A stretch of DNA of 64,000 nucleotides, from NCBI RefSeq assembly GCF_025685395.1, contig NZ_JAGSYA010000003.1:372001-436000 (forward strand), written 5' to 3'. Under the pieces are notes generated by a model. The model searched no databases and was not told the origin of the DNA. It saw only the letters and a list, made by a program, of their open reading frames with translations. Made by a program: the position numbers and the translations under genes. This DNA comes from Terriglobus tenax. Its GTDB lineage: Bacteria > Acidobacteriota > Terriglobia > Terriglobales > Acidobacteriaceae. Shown here in pieces: positions 26,542 to 35,900 of this stretch. Every line of letters starts with the position of its first letter. Position 1 is the first letter of the stretch.

Positions 26542-28572
26542 CTATTCCTTCGGCAGTCCCAGCGCAATCCACTTCTTCAGCGCATCCATTGACTGCGGAC
26601 GTCCCAGGAAGTCCTTGATCAGCTCATTCGCCGGCTTGCTTCCACCCGGCTCCAGCACCGTCCGCCTGTACTTCATCGCCGCCGGTCCGCCCAGCAGGTC
26701 CTTCGGATCAAATGCGCTGAACAGGTCCACCGCAATCACCTTGTCCAGCACGTAGGTGTAGTAGTTCGACGAGTAGCCGGTCAGGTGCGTAAAGCTGGCA
26801 TACATGTGGCTGTCATCCAGGAACAGGTACGGCGTGTGCTCCACGAACGTCTTCTTGTTCAGTGCGTCCAGGTCCACCTGCTCCGGTGCACGGTCATGCA
26901 CCGCCAGCGACAGCTCCGAGTAGCGAAGCTGACTCTGCACCCAGCTCCCGCGGGCAAAGCGTCCGGCCAGTACCATCTTCTCAATCGTCGCCGTCGGCAG
27001 TACTTCTCCGGTCTTGTAGTTCTTGGCAAACGATTGCAGAATGCCCGTGTCTTCGAAGAACTCCTCCAGCATCTGCGACGGAGCCTCCACGAAGTCCCGT
27101 TCCGTGCTCACACCCGCCGTGCCCGCCCACTTGCCATGCCCGCCCAGCACCTCGTGCATCATGTGGCCAAACTCGTGGAAGAAGGTCACCACATCCGAGT
27201 ACTGCAGCAGTCCCGGATCGCCATTTTCCGGCCCGGGGAAGTTGCACAGCAGCGCCGCCTCAGGAATTTGCGATCCCGAACCCGGAATCACGCCGCTCTC
27301 TGAGAACCACTTGTCCTTGCCCTCGCGCGGATGCATGTCCAGGTAAATGCGCCCGGCCAGCTTGCCCTGGTCATAGATGTCATACGCCGTGACGGTCGGG
27401 TTCCAGATCGGAGCCTTGCTCGGGCGGAACTCAATGTGGAACAGCTTGCCCGCCGTGGCCAGCACACCCTTCTCCACCTCCGGGTAAGGGAAGTACGGCC
27501 GCACGCTCTGCGAATCGAAGTCATACTTCGCACGGCGGTACTGCTCGCCCCAGTAGCTGGAGTCGCTCGCCTTCAGCGGCAGGGCCGACGGATCCTTCTC
27601 CTTCACAAACGCTTCCAGCAGGGCGAACTCCTTCTTCGCCGACGGACGCGAAGCGTCATCCACTTCCTTCAGGAAGGTCCTCAGGTTTGCAGCCGAGCCA
27701 ATCATCATGTCGGCCGTCGCCATGTCCGCCCATGTCTTGAAACCCAGCGTCGTGGCCATCTCCTGCCGCGTCTTCAGCAGGTCCATCATCACGGCCTTGT
27801 TCGTGGGATAAGCCCGGTTGTTGTAGGCCAGGTACATCGCCTCGCGCAGCTTCGGGCTCTTCGCATATGTCATCACCGGCATCATGTCCGGCTGGTCGGT
27901 GGTCAGCGTAATGGTGCCGTCCGCGGCGGGCTTGTGCTTGGCCAGGTAGTCGGCCGGCAGGCCATCCAGTTCGCTGGCATCCTTCGCCACCACCTTGCGG
28001 ACATCGTCCTGCACGGTGCGCGCAAAGTGCAGGCTCTGCTCGGTCATCTTGTCTGAAAGCTGACGCACCTTCTCGCGCGTCGCCGCGTCCTTGTCCACAC
28101 CCGCCAGGCGATACTCCAGAAGCGTGCGCTCAAGGTAGTACTTGGTGGCCGGGTCAGCCTTGCCCGTGTCCACCGCCGCCAGCGCGTGGTAGACCTCCTG
28201 GTTCAGATTCAGCTCCGTACCCGCGGCGCTGATCGCCTGCAGCAGCTCCTGAGCCTTATCGCGCACATCCTTGTGATCATGCAGGCCAAACATCAGGTAG
28301 TCCTGGTTGCCGGCAATGTTGATGTGGAACAGCGCGCGATCGTATGGCTTCAGCGTGTTCTCCACCGTGCGCGTGCCTTTCACGGCCAACACCTCGGCCA
28401 CCGCCTTCTTCTCCTCCGCCAGGTGATAGTTCACCCAGTTCTCAAGATCGGCAGGCGAAGCCATCCCTACCCACGCATGCAATGGGTCAACAGGAGGCTT
28501 GGGGGCAGGGGACTGGGCAACGGCGGAAACGGCAAGACTCATAAAAAGGGCAGTGCTCCGAATAAGATTCAC
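26542..28572 (-). CDS. M3-family metallopeptidase (exported oligopeptidase)
   Basis: A 676-residue zinc peptidase of the thimet/Dcp type. FFHEFGHMMHEVLGG carries the HExxH with the third ligand Glu about 25 residues on (TERDFVEAPSQMLEEF), the M3 pattern. A signal peptide (VNLIRSTALFMSLAVSAVAQ) shows export to the periplasm. I chose the GTG at 28572 because it opens this signal peptide; a longer ATG-started frame adds 17 unlikely residues. It would degrade peptides in the periplasm. The gene stands alone, bracketed by repeats. Confidence 0.9.
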   Translation of the reverse strand: MNLIRSTALFMSLAVSAVAQSPAPKPPVDPLHAWVGMASPADLENWVNYHLAEEKKAVAEVLAVKGTRTVENTLKPYDRALFHINIAGNQDYLMFGLHDHKDVRDKAQELLQAISAAGTELNLNQEVYHALAAVDTGKADPATKYYLERTLLEYRLAGVDKDAATREKVRQLSDKMTEQSLHFARTVQDDVRKVVAKDASELDGLPADYLAKHKPAADGTITLTTDQPDMMPVMTYAKSPKLREAMYLAYNNRAYPTNKAVMMDLLKTRQEMATTLGFKTWADMATADMMIGSAANLRTFLKEVDDASRPSAKKEFALLEAFVKEKDPSALPLKASDSSYWGEQYRRAKYDFDSQSVRPYFPYPEVEKGVLATAGKLFHIEFRPSKAPIWNPTVTAYDIYDQGKLAGRIYLDMHPREGKDKWFSESGVIPGSGSQIPEAALLCNFPGPENGDPGLLQYSDVVTFFHEFGHMMHEVLGGHGKWAGTAGVSTERDFVEAPSQMLEEFFEDTGILQSFAKNYKTGEVLPTATIEKMVLAGRFARGSWVQSQLRYSELSLAVHDRAPEQVDLDALNKKTFVEHTPYLFLDDSHMYASFTHLTGYSSNYYTYVLDKVIAVDLFSAFDPKDLLGGPAAMKYRRTVLEPGGSKPANELIKDFLGRPQSMDALKKWIALGLPKE

Positions 28573-28623
28573 GGGAGAGGGTCCTCGTTCTTCAATTGAG
28601 GTGCTTATTCTCTCACTACGCAA

Positions 28624-28789
28624 TCAGATGCGCACCAGTTCCGGACAGCATCATGCTTGCCACAAATCCCGGTACCCCATTCACACGCAGCCTGAGTGGG
28701 AATCGTTTTTTGTTTGTCATCTCGCAGTGAAGCGAAGAAATCTGCTTTTTTCAGCCCAATACCGGGTGGGTTCGTGAGCCAGCAACCTC
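28624..28789. repeat. Mosaic intergenic repeat block
   Basis: Contains TACCCCATTCACACGCAGC with GAGTGGGAATCG, GTCATCTCGCAGTGAAGCGA and AGAAATCTGCTTTTTT, modules shared with the gaps at 24.5, 37.5 and 40.0 kb. No gene is seen. Confidence 0.6.
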
Positions 28790-29134
28790 TTATACGTACG
28801 AAAACACAATATGAACCAGCACCAGCACAATGGCGCCCAGAAATGCCGCCAGAAACCGCCGGATGCGGAAGCCGGGAACGAGCTTGGCCGCAAAGTACAG
28901 CACCACGGCATTGATCACCAGCATCATCAGCCGCGGCAGCAGCCATACCAGCGGAAAGGTCAGCAGGCTCAGCAGCCAGCCCAGAGTCACATCCAGCAGG
29001 CCAACCACAAGGGCAGCGATCATCGCCGGCCCAAAGCCGTCCACCTCAAAGTCAGGGACGATATAGGCGGTAATCACCAGCGCAAGGGCACTCAGCAGCC
29101 ACTCAATCAGCAGTCGGATCATGGCTGAGAGCAT
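28790..29134 (-). CDS. YvlD/phage-holin-4-like membrane protein
   Basis: A 114-residue protein with four hydrophobic segments (LLIEWLLSALALVITAYIV, MIAALVVGLLDVTLGWLLSL, TFPLVWLLPRLMMLVINAVV, FLAAFLGAIVLVLVHIVFSY). It matches the small membrane family also called phage_holin_4_2/YvlD, which in Bacillus belongs to envelope-stress operons; despite the name most members are not holins. Starts at 29134 or 29122 are both possible. It is divergent from the TetR gene, with two inverted repeats in the gap. Confidence 0.75.
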   Translation of the reverse strand: MLSAMIRLLIEWLLSALALVITAYIVPDFEVDGFGPAMIAALVVGLLDVTLGWLLSLLTFPLVWLLPRLMMLVINAVVLYFAAKLVPGFRIRRFLAAFLGAIVLVLVHIVFSYV

Positions 29135-29155
29135 ATCGCAGACAGCACGACAAGA

Positions 29156-29180
29156 TTGATGTCAATTTTATTGACATCAA
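29156..29180. promoter_or_regulatory. TetR operator, perfect inverted repeat
   Basis: TTGATGTCAAT and ATTGACATCAA are perfect 11-base arms with a 3-base spacer, located about 20 bases before the TetR gene and about 20 after the start of the divergent membrane-protein gene. Size and symmetry fit a TetR-dimer site controlling both. Confidence 0.75.
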
Positions 29181-29190
29181 TTTAGAAATC

Positions 29191-29209
29191 ATGTCACGAT
29201 GATTGACAT
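29191..29209. promoter_or_regulatory. Second TetR half-site pair overlapping the start codon
   Basis: ATGTCA-N7-TGACAT is a second inverted repeat sharing the TGACAT/ATGTCA core of the operator at 29156-29180. It overlaps the TetR start codons, suggesting autoregulation at both sites. Confidence 0.5.
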
Positions 29210-29903
29210 GAAATCGCAGCGCACCTACTCCAGTCCACTTCGTCAGCAGCAAATGGACGAGACCCGACATCGCATCGTCGTGGCGGCGCTGGAACAGATC
29301 GCGCAGCACCCCGGCGAGCAGCTCTCGCAGGAACAGGTCGCCGCCCGCGCTGGCATTGCGCTGCGCACCGTCTATCGTCACTTTCCTGACCGCGAAGACC
29401 TGCTCGATGCTGTCTGGCAGGAGAGCGATCACCGGCTGCAGCTCACGCATTATCCCGAGACGGAAGAAGAGCTGCTCCATTCCATCGGACCGGTTTTTAC
29501 GCGGATGGATGCCAACGCGACCGCCATGCGCGCCCTGTTGAACTCCACCGCCGGTCGCGAGATGAGAAAGCGCGACAACGAGCGCCGCCGCTCCGCTCTG
29601 GAGCGTGCCCTCGCCCCGGCAACGGCGCATCTGGATGAGTCCGGCCGCCGCACCGTGCTTGGAATCTTCCTCGCCATCTTCAGCGGACGCGGCTGGGAGG
29701 TCATGCGCGACCGGGCCCACCTGCGCGATGGCGAACCTGCCCAGGCGGCGGAATGGGCGGTGCGCGCTCTTCTTGCGCAGCTCTACCGGGAGCAGAAACT
29801 TTCCGCGCGCGAGGACAATCGCCGACCCAAACCTCGTGCAACGGCACGCAAAGCCAGGGCCGCATCCTCCGGAACACTCACCGGTAAAGGAGAGAGCAAG
29901 TGA
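29199..29903 (+). CDS. TetR-family transcriptional regulator
   Basis: A 234-residue repressor. The N-terminal helix-turn-helix reads TRHRIVVAALEQIAQHPGEQ then LSQEQVAARAGIALRTVYRH and FPDREDLLDAVWQE, typical of TetR. The C-terminal about 150 residues form the variable ligand and dimer domain and end in a basic tail. Starts at 29199 and 29208 are both possible; the ribosome-binding site is weak. Two inverted repeats upstream look like its operator. Its stop overlaps the cupin start (GTGA), so a cupin-bound small molecule or its substrate may be the inducing ligand (inference). Confidence 0.88.
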   Translation: MIDMKSQRTYSSPLRQQQMDETRHRIVVAALEQIAQHPGEQLSQEQVAARAGIALRTVYRHFPDREDLLDAVWQESDHRLQLTHYPETEEELLHSIGPVFTRMDANATAMRALLNSTAGREMRKRDNERRRSALERALAPATAHLDESGRRTVLGIFLAIFSGRGWEVMRDRAHLRDGEPAQAAEWAVRALLAQLYREQKLSAREDNRRPKPRATARKARAASSGTLTGKGESK

Positions 29904-30325
29904 CAGTCAAAAAGCAGTTTCACGTCTTCGGTGAACTCGTCCAGGTCCTGGTCACCTCGGAAGAGACCCAGGGGGCATTTTGCGTTGTTCGCCAGTACTC
30001 CCTGCCAGGCGGTGGCCCTCCGCCGCATGTCCACCGCAACGAAGACGAGTGCTTCACCGTGATCGAAGGGGAATACGAGCTCTTCGACGGCACGCAGTGG
30101 AAGCCGGTCAGCCAGGGAGAGGTTGCATTCACCCTTCGCAGCCATCCCCACACCTTCCGCAATCGCGGAAACACCACGGGCTGCATGCAGTGCACGGCCA
30201 TGCCCGGCGGTCTCGATCTCTATCTTGAGCAGCTCTCTCAACTTTCCATGCCTCCGATCATGGAAGATGTCGCGCGCGTCTCTGACCCGTTCGGCATCTC
30301 TTTTCTCCCCCCGGCGCAGGTGTAG
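29900..30325 (+). CDS. Cupin-domain protein
   Basis: A 141-residue single-domain cupin. Motif 1 reads GPPPHVHRNEDECFTVIEGE, with the two His and Glu metal ligands in the G(X)5HXH(X)3-4E(X)6G pattern, and motif 2 includes HPHTFRNRGNTTG with the fourth ligand His. It likely binds Fe, Mn or Ni. Substrate unknown; quercetinase-like or isomerase roles occur in this family. It starts with GTG overlapping the TetR stop, so the two genes are coupled. Confidence 0.82.
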   Translation: MTVKKQFHVFGELVQVLVTSEETQGAFCVVRQYSLPGGGPPPHVHRNEDECFTVIEGEYELFDGTQWKPVSQGEVAFTLRSHPHTFRNRGNTTGCMQCTAMPGGLDLYLEQLSQLSMPPIMEDVARVSDPFGISFLPPAQV

Positions 30326-30338
30326 CCCTCCCCCGGCA

Positions 30339-30369
30339 AGGCTCTCTGCCTCCTCTGGGCAGAGAGCCT
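30339..30369 (+). terminator. Terminator-like hairpin after the TetR-cupin pair
   Basis: AGGCTCTCTGCC and GGCAGAGAGCCT form a perfect 12-base stem with a 7-base loop, 14 bases past the cupin stop. No strong T-run follows. Confidence 0.65.
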
Positions 30370-30431
30370 CTGCGCTGTCCTCCTTGGCCAGTCTTGGGAA
30401 CGAAACCTCTTCTGCCGCGTATAACCAGTAC

Positions 30432-31313
30432 ATGCGACTGCGCCCCCATCTGTCCGCACTCCTGCTCGCTGCGCCGCTCCTCGCGCAGCAGCCTGCCGAC
30501 GAAAAGCCGCTCCCGGACATTCCCACCCTCATGCGTCAGGTGGAAGCCCATCAGCGCGCAGCCGACGAGTTGCGCAAGCGCTACACCTACCGCGTCCTCG
30601 CCACCCAGCGGGAGCTCGACGGCAAGGGCAACGCGAAAAAGACTGAGACCGAGGAGCGCGAGGTCCTCTTCCTCGAAGGTGTCCAGGTCACCCGCCTGCT
30701 GAAAAAAGACGGCAAGGAATTGACCGACAAGGAACGCCGCAAGGAAGAAGAACGCGTTCAGAAGGCAGTCGACAAGGCCAAAGAGCGCAAGGCCAAGGCC
30801 GACGCCAAGGACAAAGATACGGACGCCAACGGTCGCGACATGATCACCGTCTCGCGCATCCTCGAGCTCGGCCAGTTCAGCAATCCTCGACGCATTCTCA
30901 TGGATGGCCGCCCCACCATCGTCGCCGACTACACCGGAGACCCGAAGGCAAAGACTCACAACCGCGGCGAAGAGGTTATCCGCGATCTGGTCGGCACCGC
31001 CTACATCGACGAGCAGGACCAGATCCTGCGCCGCGGAGAAGGCCGCTTTGCCCGCAACTTCAAAATCGGTGGAGGCCTGGTCGCCAGCATCCATGAAGGT
31101 AGCAGCTTCCGCTTTGAAAATACCCACGTCAACGACGAGATCTGGCTGCCGCGCCACGTCGAAGGCCACGGCAGCATCCGCGTCATGCTCTTCATGGGCT
31201 TCAACGGAGACATCTCCGCAGACTTCTCCGGCTACCGCCGCTTCCAGGCCACCAGCACAATCCTGCCGGAGGTCACGCGCGTCCCGGAAGACCAGGCGAA
31301 GCCGGAACAGTAG
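30432..31313 (+). CDS. Exported protein, paralogue of the next gene (LolA-like fold possible)
   Basis: A 293-residue exported protein (signal peptide LRPHLSALLLAAPLLAQQ). It has a helical charged middle (about residues 90-140, Lys/Glu/Asp-rich, e.g. KERRKEEERVQKAVDKAKER) and a C-terminal beta-rich part (DGRPTIVADYTGDPKAKTHN, GTAYIDEQDQILRRGEGRFA, NFKIGGGLVASIHEGSSFRF, EIWLPRHVEGHGSIRVMLFM). The order of a sheet with an 'interpretable as prior strand' and a 'wLP' edge recalls LolA/outer-membrane lipoprotein-sorting proteins, but I cannot prove membership. Its downstream neighbour is a clear paralogue. Possibly periplasmic lipoprotein handling. Confidence 0.6.
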   Translation: MRLRPHLSALLLAAPLLAQQPADEKPLPDIPTLMRQVEAHQRAADELRKRYTYRVLATQRELDGKGNAKKTETEEREVLFLEGVQVTRLLKKDGKELTDKERRKEEERVQKAVDKAKERKAKADAKDKDTDANGRDMITVSRILELGQFSNPRRILMDGRPTIVADYTGDPKAKTHNRGEEVIRDLVGTAYIDEQDQILRRGEGRFARNFKIGGGLVASIHEGSSFRFENTHVNDEIWLPRHVEGHGSIRVMLFMGFNGDISADFSGYRRFQATSTILPEVTRVPEDQAKPEQ

Positions 31314-31480
31314 CCTCCTTTGTCATCCTGTAAGGATCCGCTTCTCGATCTGTCATCCTGGGGGCCCCACCCTCGCAACGCCAGCTCCGGCGTCCCTGCC
31401 ATCTCCCAGCAATCAAACTTTCGCCGAACCGTCGCTTCTCCGTCACGCGTTCTTAAACGGACCTGCTCCATTCTTGGGGC
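31314..31480. repeat. Mosaic intergenic repeat fragment
   Basis: Contains TTTGTCATCCTGTAAGGATC and CGCTTCTCGATCTGTCATCC, variants of the recurring GTCATCCT/GGATCTGCTTCTC modules, ahead of the second paralogue. No gene is seen here. Confidence 0.5.
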
Positions 31481-32347
31481 ATGATCTTCCCAACGCAGTG
31501 CTCCGCCTTCCGCAGAAGCTCTGGTTTCGAACGATCCACCAGGCTTCTTTGCCTTCTCGCAGCGCTCACCCTCCCTCTCCGGCTGCACGCACAACAGGCT
31601 GACCTCTCCAACCTCGTTCCGGAGATCATCGTCCACCAGCACGCCGCCGAAAACTTTCGCAAGCAGTCCTACTATTCCGGGCACGAGTCCCGCACTGAGT
31701 TCGACAGCCACGGCAACATACGCAAGCAGGAAGAACGCGACCTGGAAGCCACCGCGGAAGACGGCTTCCAGATCATTCGCACTCTCCGCCGCAACGGCCA
31801 TCCCCTCACCGAAGAAGAGCAGCGCAAAGATAACGAGAGCATCCGCCAGCAACTCGCCAGGGCACGGGAGCACAAAGTGCATCCGCCAAACTCAGAGATC
31901 GCCGTCTCGCGTTTTCTGGAACTTGGCCATCTTTCCAATCCCCGGCCAGCCACCTACGACGGACGCCCCGCTCTTTTGCTCGATTACGTAGGGGATCCCG
32001 TCATGAAGGTCCGCAACCGCTTTGAGGAGGTGACCCGCTGCATGGCTGGCACCATCCTTGTCGATGAGCAGGACCGCTCTGTCATCCGGGTCGACGGCGC
32101 CTTTATCCGCGACTTCAAAATCGCCGGTGGCCTCCTGGTCGATATCCGGAAAGGCACGCAGTTCACCGTCGAGCAGCAGCGGGTGCAGCCCTCTCTCTGG
32201 CTGCCCGTACGCATGGACGCCACAGGTAGCCTGCGCGCACTTCTGTTTCTCAACTTCAACGGCAGTGCATCCGCCACCTACAGCCAGTACCGCGGACTGA
32301 CTCCCGCAGATACGCTCACCGCGCATGCCGCCGGGCTGCGCGATTAA
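31481..32347 (+). CDS. Exported protein, paralogue of the preceding gene
   Basis: A 288-residue protein with an exported N-terminus (LLCLLAALTLPLRLHAQQ). It parallels its upstream neighbour over its whole length: ISRFLELG/VSRFLELGHLSNPRP beside VSRILELGQFSNPRR, YDGRPALLLDYVGDPVMKVR beside DGRPTIVADYTGDPKAKTHN, and a C-terminal wLP edge (SLWLPVRMDATGSLRALLFL). The charged middle is shorter. The two genes are a tandem duplication that has diverged considerably. Function unknown. A terminator-like hairpin follows. Confidence 0.6.
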   Translation: MIFPTQCSAFRRSSGFERSTRLLCLLAALTLPLRLHAQQADLSNLVPEIIVHQHAAENFRKQSYYSGHESRTEFDSHGNIRKQEERDLEATAEDGFQIIRTLRRNGHPLTEEEQRKDNESIRQQLARAREHKVHPPNSEIAVSRFLELGHLSNPRPATYDGRPALLLDYVGDPVMKVRNRFEEVTRCMAGTILVDEQDRSVIRVDGAFIRDFKIAGGLLVDIRKGTQFTVEQQRVQPSLWLPVRMDATGSLRALLFLNFNGSASATYSQYRGLTPADTLTAHAAGLRD

Positions 32348-32349
32348 AA

Positions 32350-32380
32350 CAAAATGGCAGCCCAAGGGGCTGCCATTTTG
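32350..32380 (+). terminator. Rho-independent terminator
   Basis: CAAAATGGCAGCCC and GGGCTGCCATTTTG make a perfect 14-base stem with a 3-base loop. The A/T ends of the stem let it act for both this gene and the convergent cold-shock gene. Confidence 0.8.
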
Positions 32381-32416
32381 CTTTACATCCTGTCCTCGAA
32401 AAGTACAGCAGTTGGA

Positions 32417-32617
32417 CTACAGCGGCTGTACGTCGCTCGCCTGCCAGCCCTTCGGTCCTTTGACTACGTTGAACTGGACCGCCTGGCCTTCCTGCAGGCT
32501 CTTGAAGCCGTTGGAATTGATGGCGGAGTAGTGAACAAACACGTCCTCACCATTCTCACGGCTAATGAAGCCAAACCCCTTGGCGTCGTTAAACCACTTC
32601 ACTGTTCCTTGTTCCAT
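32417..32617 (-). CDS. Cold-shock protein
   Basis: A 66-residue nucleic-acid chaperone: [20 protein letters not shown] contains RNP1 (KGFGFI) and [13 protein letters not shown] contains RNP2 (VFVHY). Full length for the family. The ATG at 32617 has AAGGAA about 9 bases upstream. The gap to the left coding region on the same strand is long (about 370 bases), fitting the long 5-prime leaders of cold-shock genes. Confidence 0.95.
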   Translation of the reverse strand: MEQGTVKWFNDAKGFGFISRENGEDVFVHYSAINSNGFKSLQEGQAVQFNVVKGPKGWQASDVQPL

Positions 32618-32989
32618 GTTGCAAATTCCTTGTGCGGATAGAGTTATGACGCTGAATCCAAATGGGGTTCGGCAGAGTTTTACCTTTGCTTGAGACCAAT
32701 CTGTTTCAAACGATGCCTGTAGCGTACCACAACCATCAACGTCAAGCACAAGACCGAAAAATGTCTTTGCTCACCTTTCCCAGGCGTTGACGTCCGCATC
32801 CGCACCCCCTCCGAACTAGGTCATCTGTCCGATGCGGATTCACGCAGCGTTCACCTAGTCTTTACCGAAACGAGGGTCATTTTGACCGAATTCGTAAAGA
32901 TCAATCACTGTAATTGATTTATTTGCTGCCCTTTTGCCTCCCGGTTCGCCTCCTGCAAATGGAGATAACTTCCCCGTGGAGCGTAAGAA
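32618..32989. other. Intergenic region between the cold-shock and receptor genes
   Basis: A 372-base divergent gap. It should hold the cold-shock leader and the receptor promoter. Two inverted repeats are visible near its right end (32875-32887 and 32900-32918). No small coding frame stands out. Confidence 0.5.
32900..32918. promoter_or_regulatory. Inverted repeat upstream of the TonB-dependent receptor
   Basis: ATCAAT-N7-ATTGAT is a perfect 6-base inverted repeat about 70 bases before the receptor start. GGTCA-TTT-TGACC (32875-32887) lies just before it. Either could bind a regulator of the receptor gene; which one is unknown. Confidence 0.45.
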
Positions 32990-35900
32990 ATGAAGAAAGG
33001 CCAGTGTTTCGCACTCCTATTTTGTTGTTTCACCATCCTGTTCGCCTTCCGGCTTCAAGCCCAGACGATTACCGGCACCATCAGTGGAACGGTGACCGAT
33101 AGCACTGGAGCCGTCGTTGCGAATGCGGCGGTCGTCGCGAAGAATACTTCGACCGGAGTGGAAAGCAATACCACCACCAATGCGGAAGGCCAGTACGCCA
33201 TCCGTTTCCTGCAGATCGGTCAATACACCGTCACCATCTCACAGCAGGGTTTTTCCAACTTTTCCACCCAGCCCTTCGCGCTGGAGGTCAACCAGGTCGC
33301 CAAGATCGACGGCAAGCTGAGCGTCGGTGAGGCAAGCTCCTCGGTGACCGTTGAGTCCAACGTCCAGCCCATTCTGGACACCGATAACTCCACCATCACC
33401 ACCACCTTCACCGCGAACACCATCCAGAACCTGCCGCTGAACGGTCGCAACTTCTCGTCCGTCACCATGTTCCTTCCCGGAGCCGTGGCCACGGACCCCA
33501 CTGGCATGACCGGCACCAATGCCATCGAGCGCAGCACCAACCAGTCCGGCCAGGTCAGCGTCAACGGCAACCGTAACCAGTCCAATAACTATCTGCTCGA
33601 CGGTATTGAGATCAACGAGACCATCAACAACGTCATCGGCTACAACCCCAGCCCCGACGCCATCGAGAACCTCACCGTCATCACCTCCAACGCAGGCGCT
33701 GAATACGGCAACGTCAACGGCGGCGATGTCGTGGCCGTGCTGAAGAGCGGTACCAACAAGATCCACGGATCGGCCTTCGCCTTCCTGGAGAACCACAACC
33801 TCGACGCCAACACCTGGGCCAACAACTTCGCCGGCAACCCCCGCCAGCCCTTCACGCAGACCATCTTCGGCGGCACCATCGGCGGACCCCTCCTGAAGGA
33901 CAGGCTCTTCTGGTTTGCCGACTACCAGGCCGCCCGTTATCACAAGGGTGGAACCCAGGCCGCAACCGTTATTCCGCAGGCATTCCGCAACGGAGACTTC
34001 TCCTCGCTGCCCGTCCAACTCACGCACTATGTTGCCGGTCAGGGACGTGTGAACTACGTCAACAACCAGGTGCCCATCACCAACCCGGTGGCGCAGTACC
34101 TGTTCGCCCACCCGGAGCTGTATCCTCTGCCCAACCGTCCTGGCACCGACTCGCTCGGCATCCAGAACAACTACCTCGGCAGCTACCGCAACACCGTCCG
34201 CAATGACCAGGGTGACGTAAAGATCGACGCCCGCATCACCGCGCGCGACACCATCATGGGCCGCTACTCGCAGGGCGAGGCCAGCGACGCAACGCCGAAG
34301 ACCCCCATCGCCATCACCTTCCCCGGAACCAACAGCTATCCCTTCAAGGGCGTGGCTCTCAACTGGGTCCACACCTTCTCACCGCGCCTCATCAACGAGG
34401 CTCGCGGCGGCTGGTCCCGCATCCGCTGGGTGCAGGGCATTCCGCAGGACACCACAGGTGTCTTCGGCACCAACGGCAACACACTCGTCGGCATCGGCGG
34501 AACTCAGCCCTATCCCGGCTTCTCGCTCATGGACTTCGCCAGCGGCCAGGGTGCGCTGAACACCACCTACCTCACCGGTATCGGGACCTTCGGTGGCGGC
34601 TCCTCGCTCATCAACAACATCTTCACCTACGGCGATAACCTCACGTGGCAGCTCGCCAGGCACTCCCTGCACTTCGGCATCGAGGTGCTGCGCTACCAGC
34701 AGAACAACTTCTACCCCGGCAACGACGGCGTGATGGGACGTATCCAGTTCAGCGGCGCCTTCACCGGCTCCACCATTCCTGACTTCGTCTCCAACCAGGT
34801 CTGGTACTCCGGCATCGCCGGCAACGTTGGCCGCAGCGGCCAGCGCCAGTACCGCACCGCCGGCTTCGTGCAGGACGACTGGAAGATGTCGCCCACCCTC
34901 ACCGTCAACCTGGGCGTGCGTTATGAGTTTGACCAGCCCATCTACGAGGTCAACAACAAGCAGGGCAACGTCGACCTGGCTACCGGCAACTACTACACCG
35001 CCAACCAGCAGGGCGCAGCCGCCATCTTTGGCAACGCCCGCGCTCTGTACCACCCCGTCTATACCAACATCATGCCGCGTATCGGCTTTGCGTATAACCC
35101 GGTTCCGAGGTTCGTCCTCCGTGGCGGCTACGGCATCACCAACTACCTGGAAGGCACCGGCGCGAACCTTCGCCTCAACTTCAACCCGCCCTTCCAGCCC
35201 GCATATGCCTACACCGCGGTCGCTCCCAGCGGCAACAACGCCGGAACTCCGCTCACCGTGCAGACCGCCTTCCCCAGCAACATCTCCGGAACGCTGGCCA
35301 GCAACTTCTACCGTGCCTGGGACTCCCGCCTGCGCCCTGCCTTCATCCAGCAGTTCTCGCTGTCGACCGAGTACCAGCTCGACAACAAGACCTCCGTGGT
35401 GGTGGGCTACGTTGGTCAGACAGGTCAGCACCTGATCAACGCCCGCGCCGGCAACCAGATCCGCCAGGGACAGACCGTTGCTCCCTACGCCAACCTGGTC
35501 GGCCAGACCGGCAGCGTCGTCGTCACCGAGAGCCGCTCGATGATGAACTACAACGCCGGACAGGTGCAGGTACGCCATCGCCAGAGCATGGGCCTGGAGT
35601 ACCAGGTGAACTACACCTACTCCAAGTCCATGACCAACAGCCCCGGCTTCTACGGAGTCTCCGGAGTCTCCGGCGCCAGCGCCTACTGGCAGGATGGCTA
35701 TAACGCTCGTGGCGACTACGGCCCCTCCGGCATGGACGTCCGCCACAACGTGACCGGAACCATGGTCTACCAGCTCCCCTTCGGCCGCGGTCAGCACTTC
35801 GGCAGCAACATCAACCGCTTCACGGACCTCGCCGTCGGCGGATGGAAGGTCACCGGTACGGCCATGCTCTACTCCGGCCTGCCCGTCACCATCAGCGGAC

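Noticed and set aside
32882-32914. A TTGACC/TGTAAT promoter for the receptor
   Set aside because: The spacing between the two elements is about 21 bases, too long for a standard -35/-10 pair.
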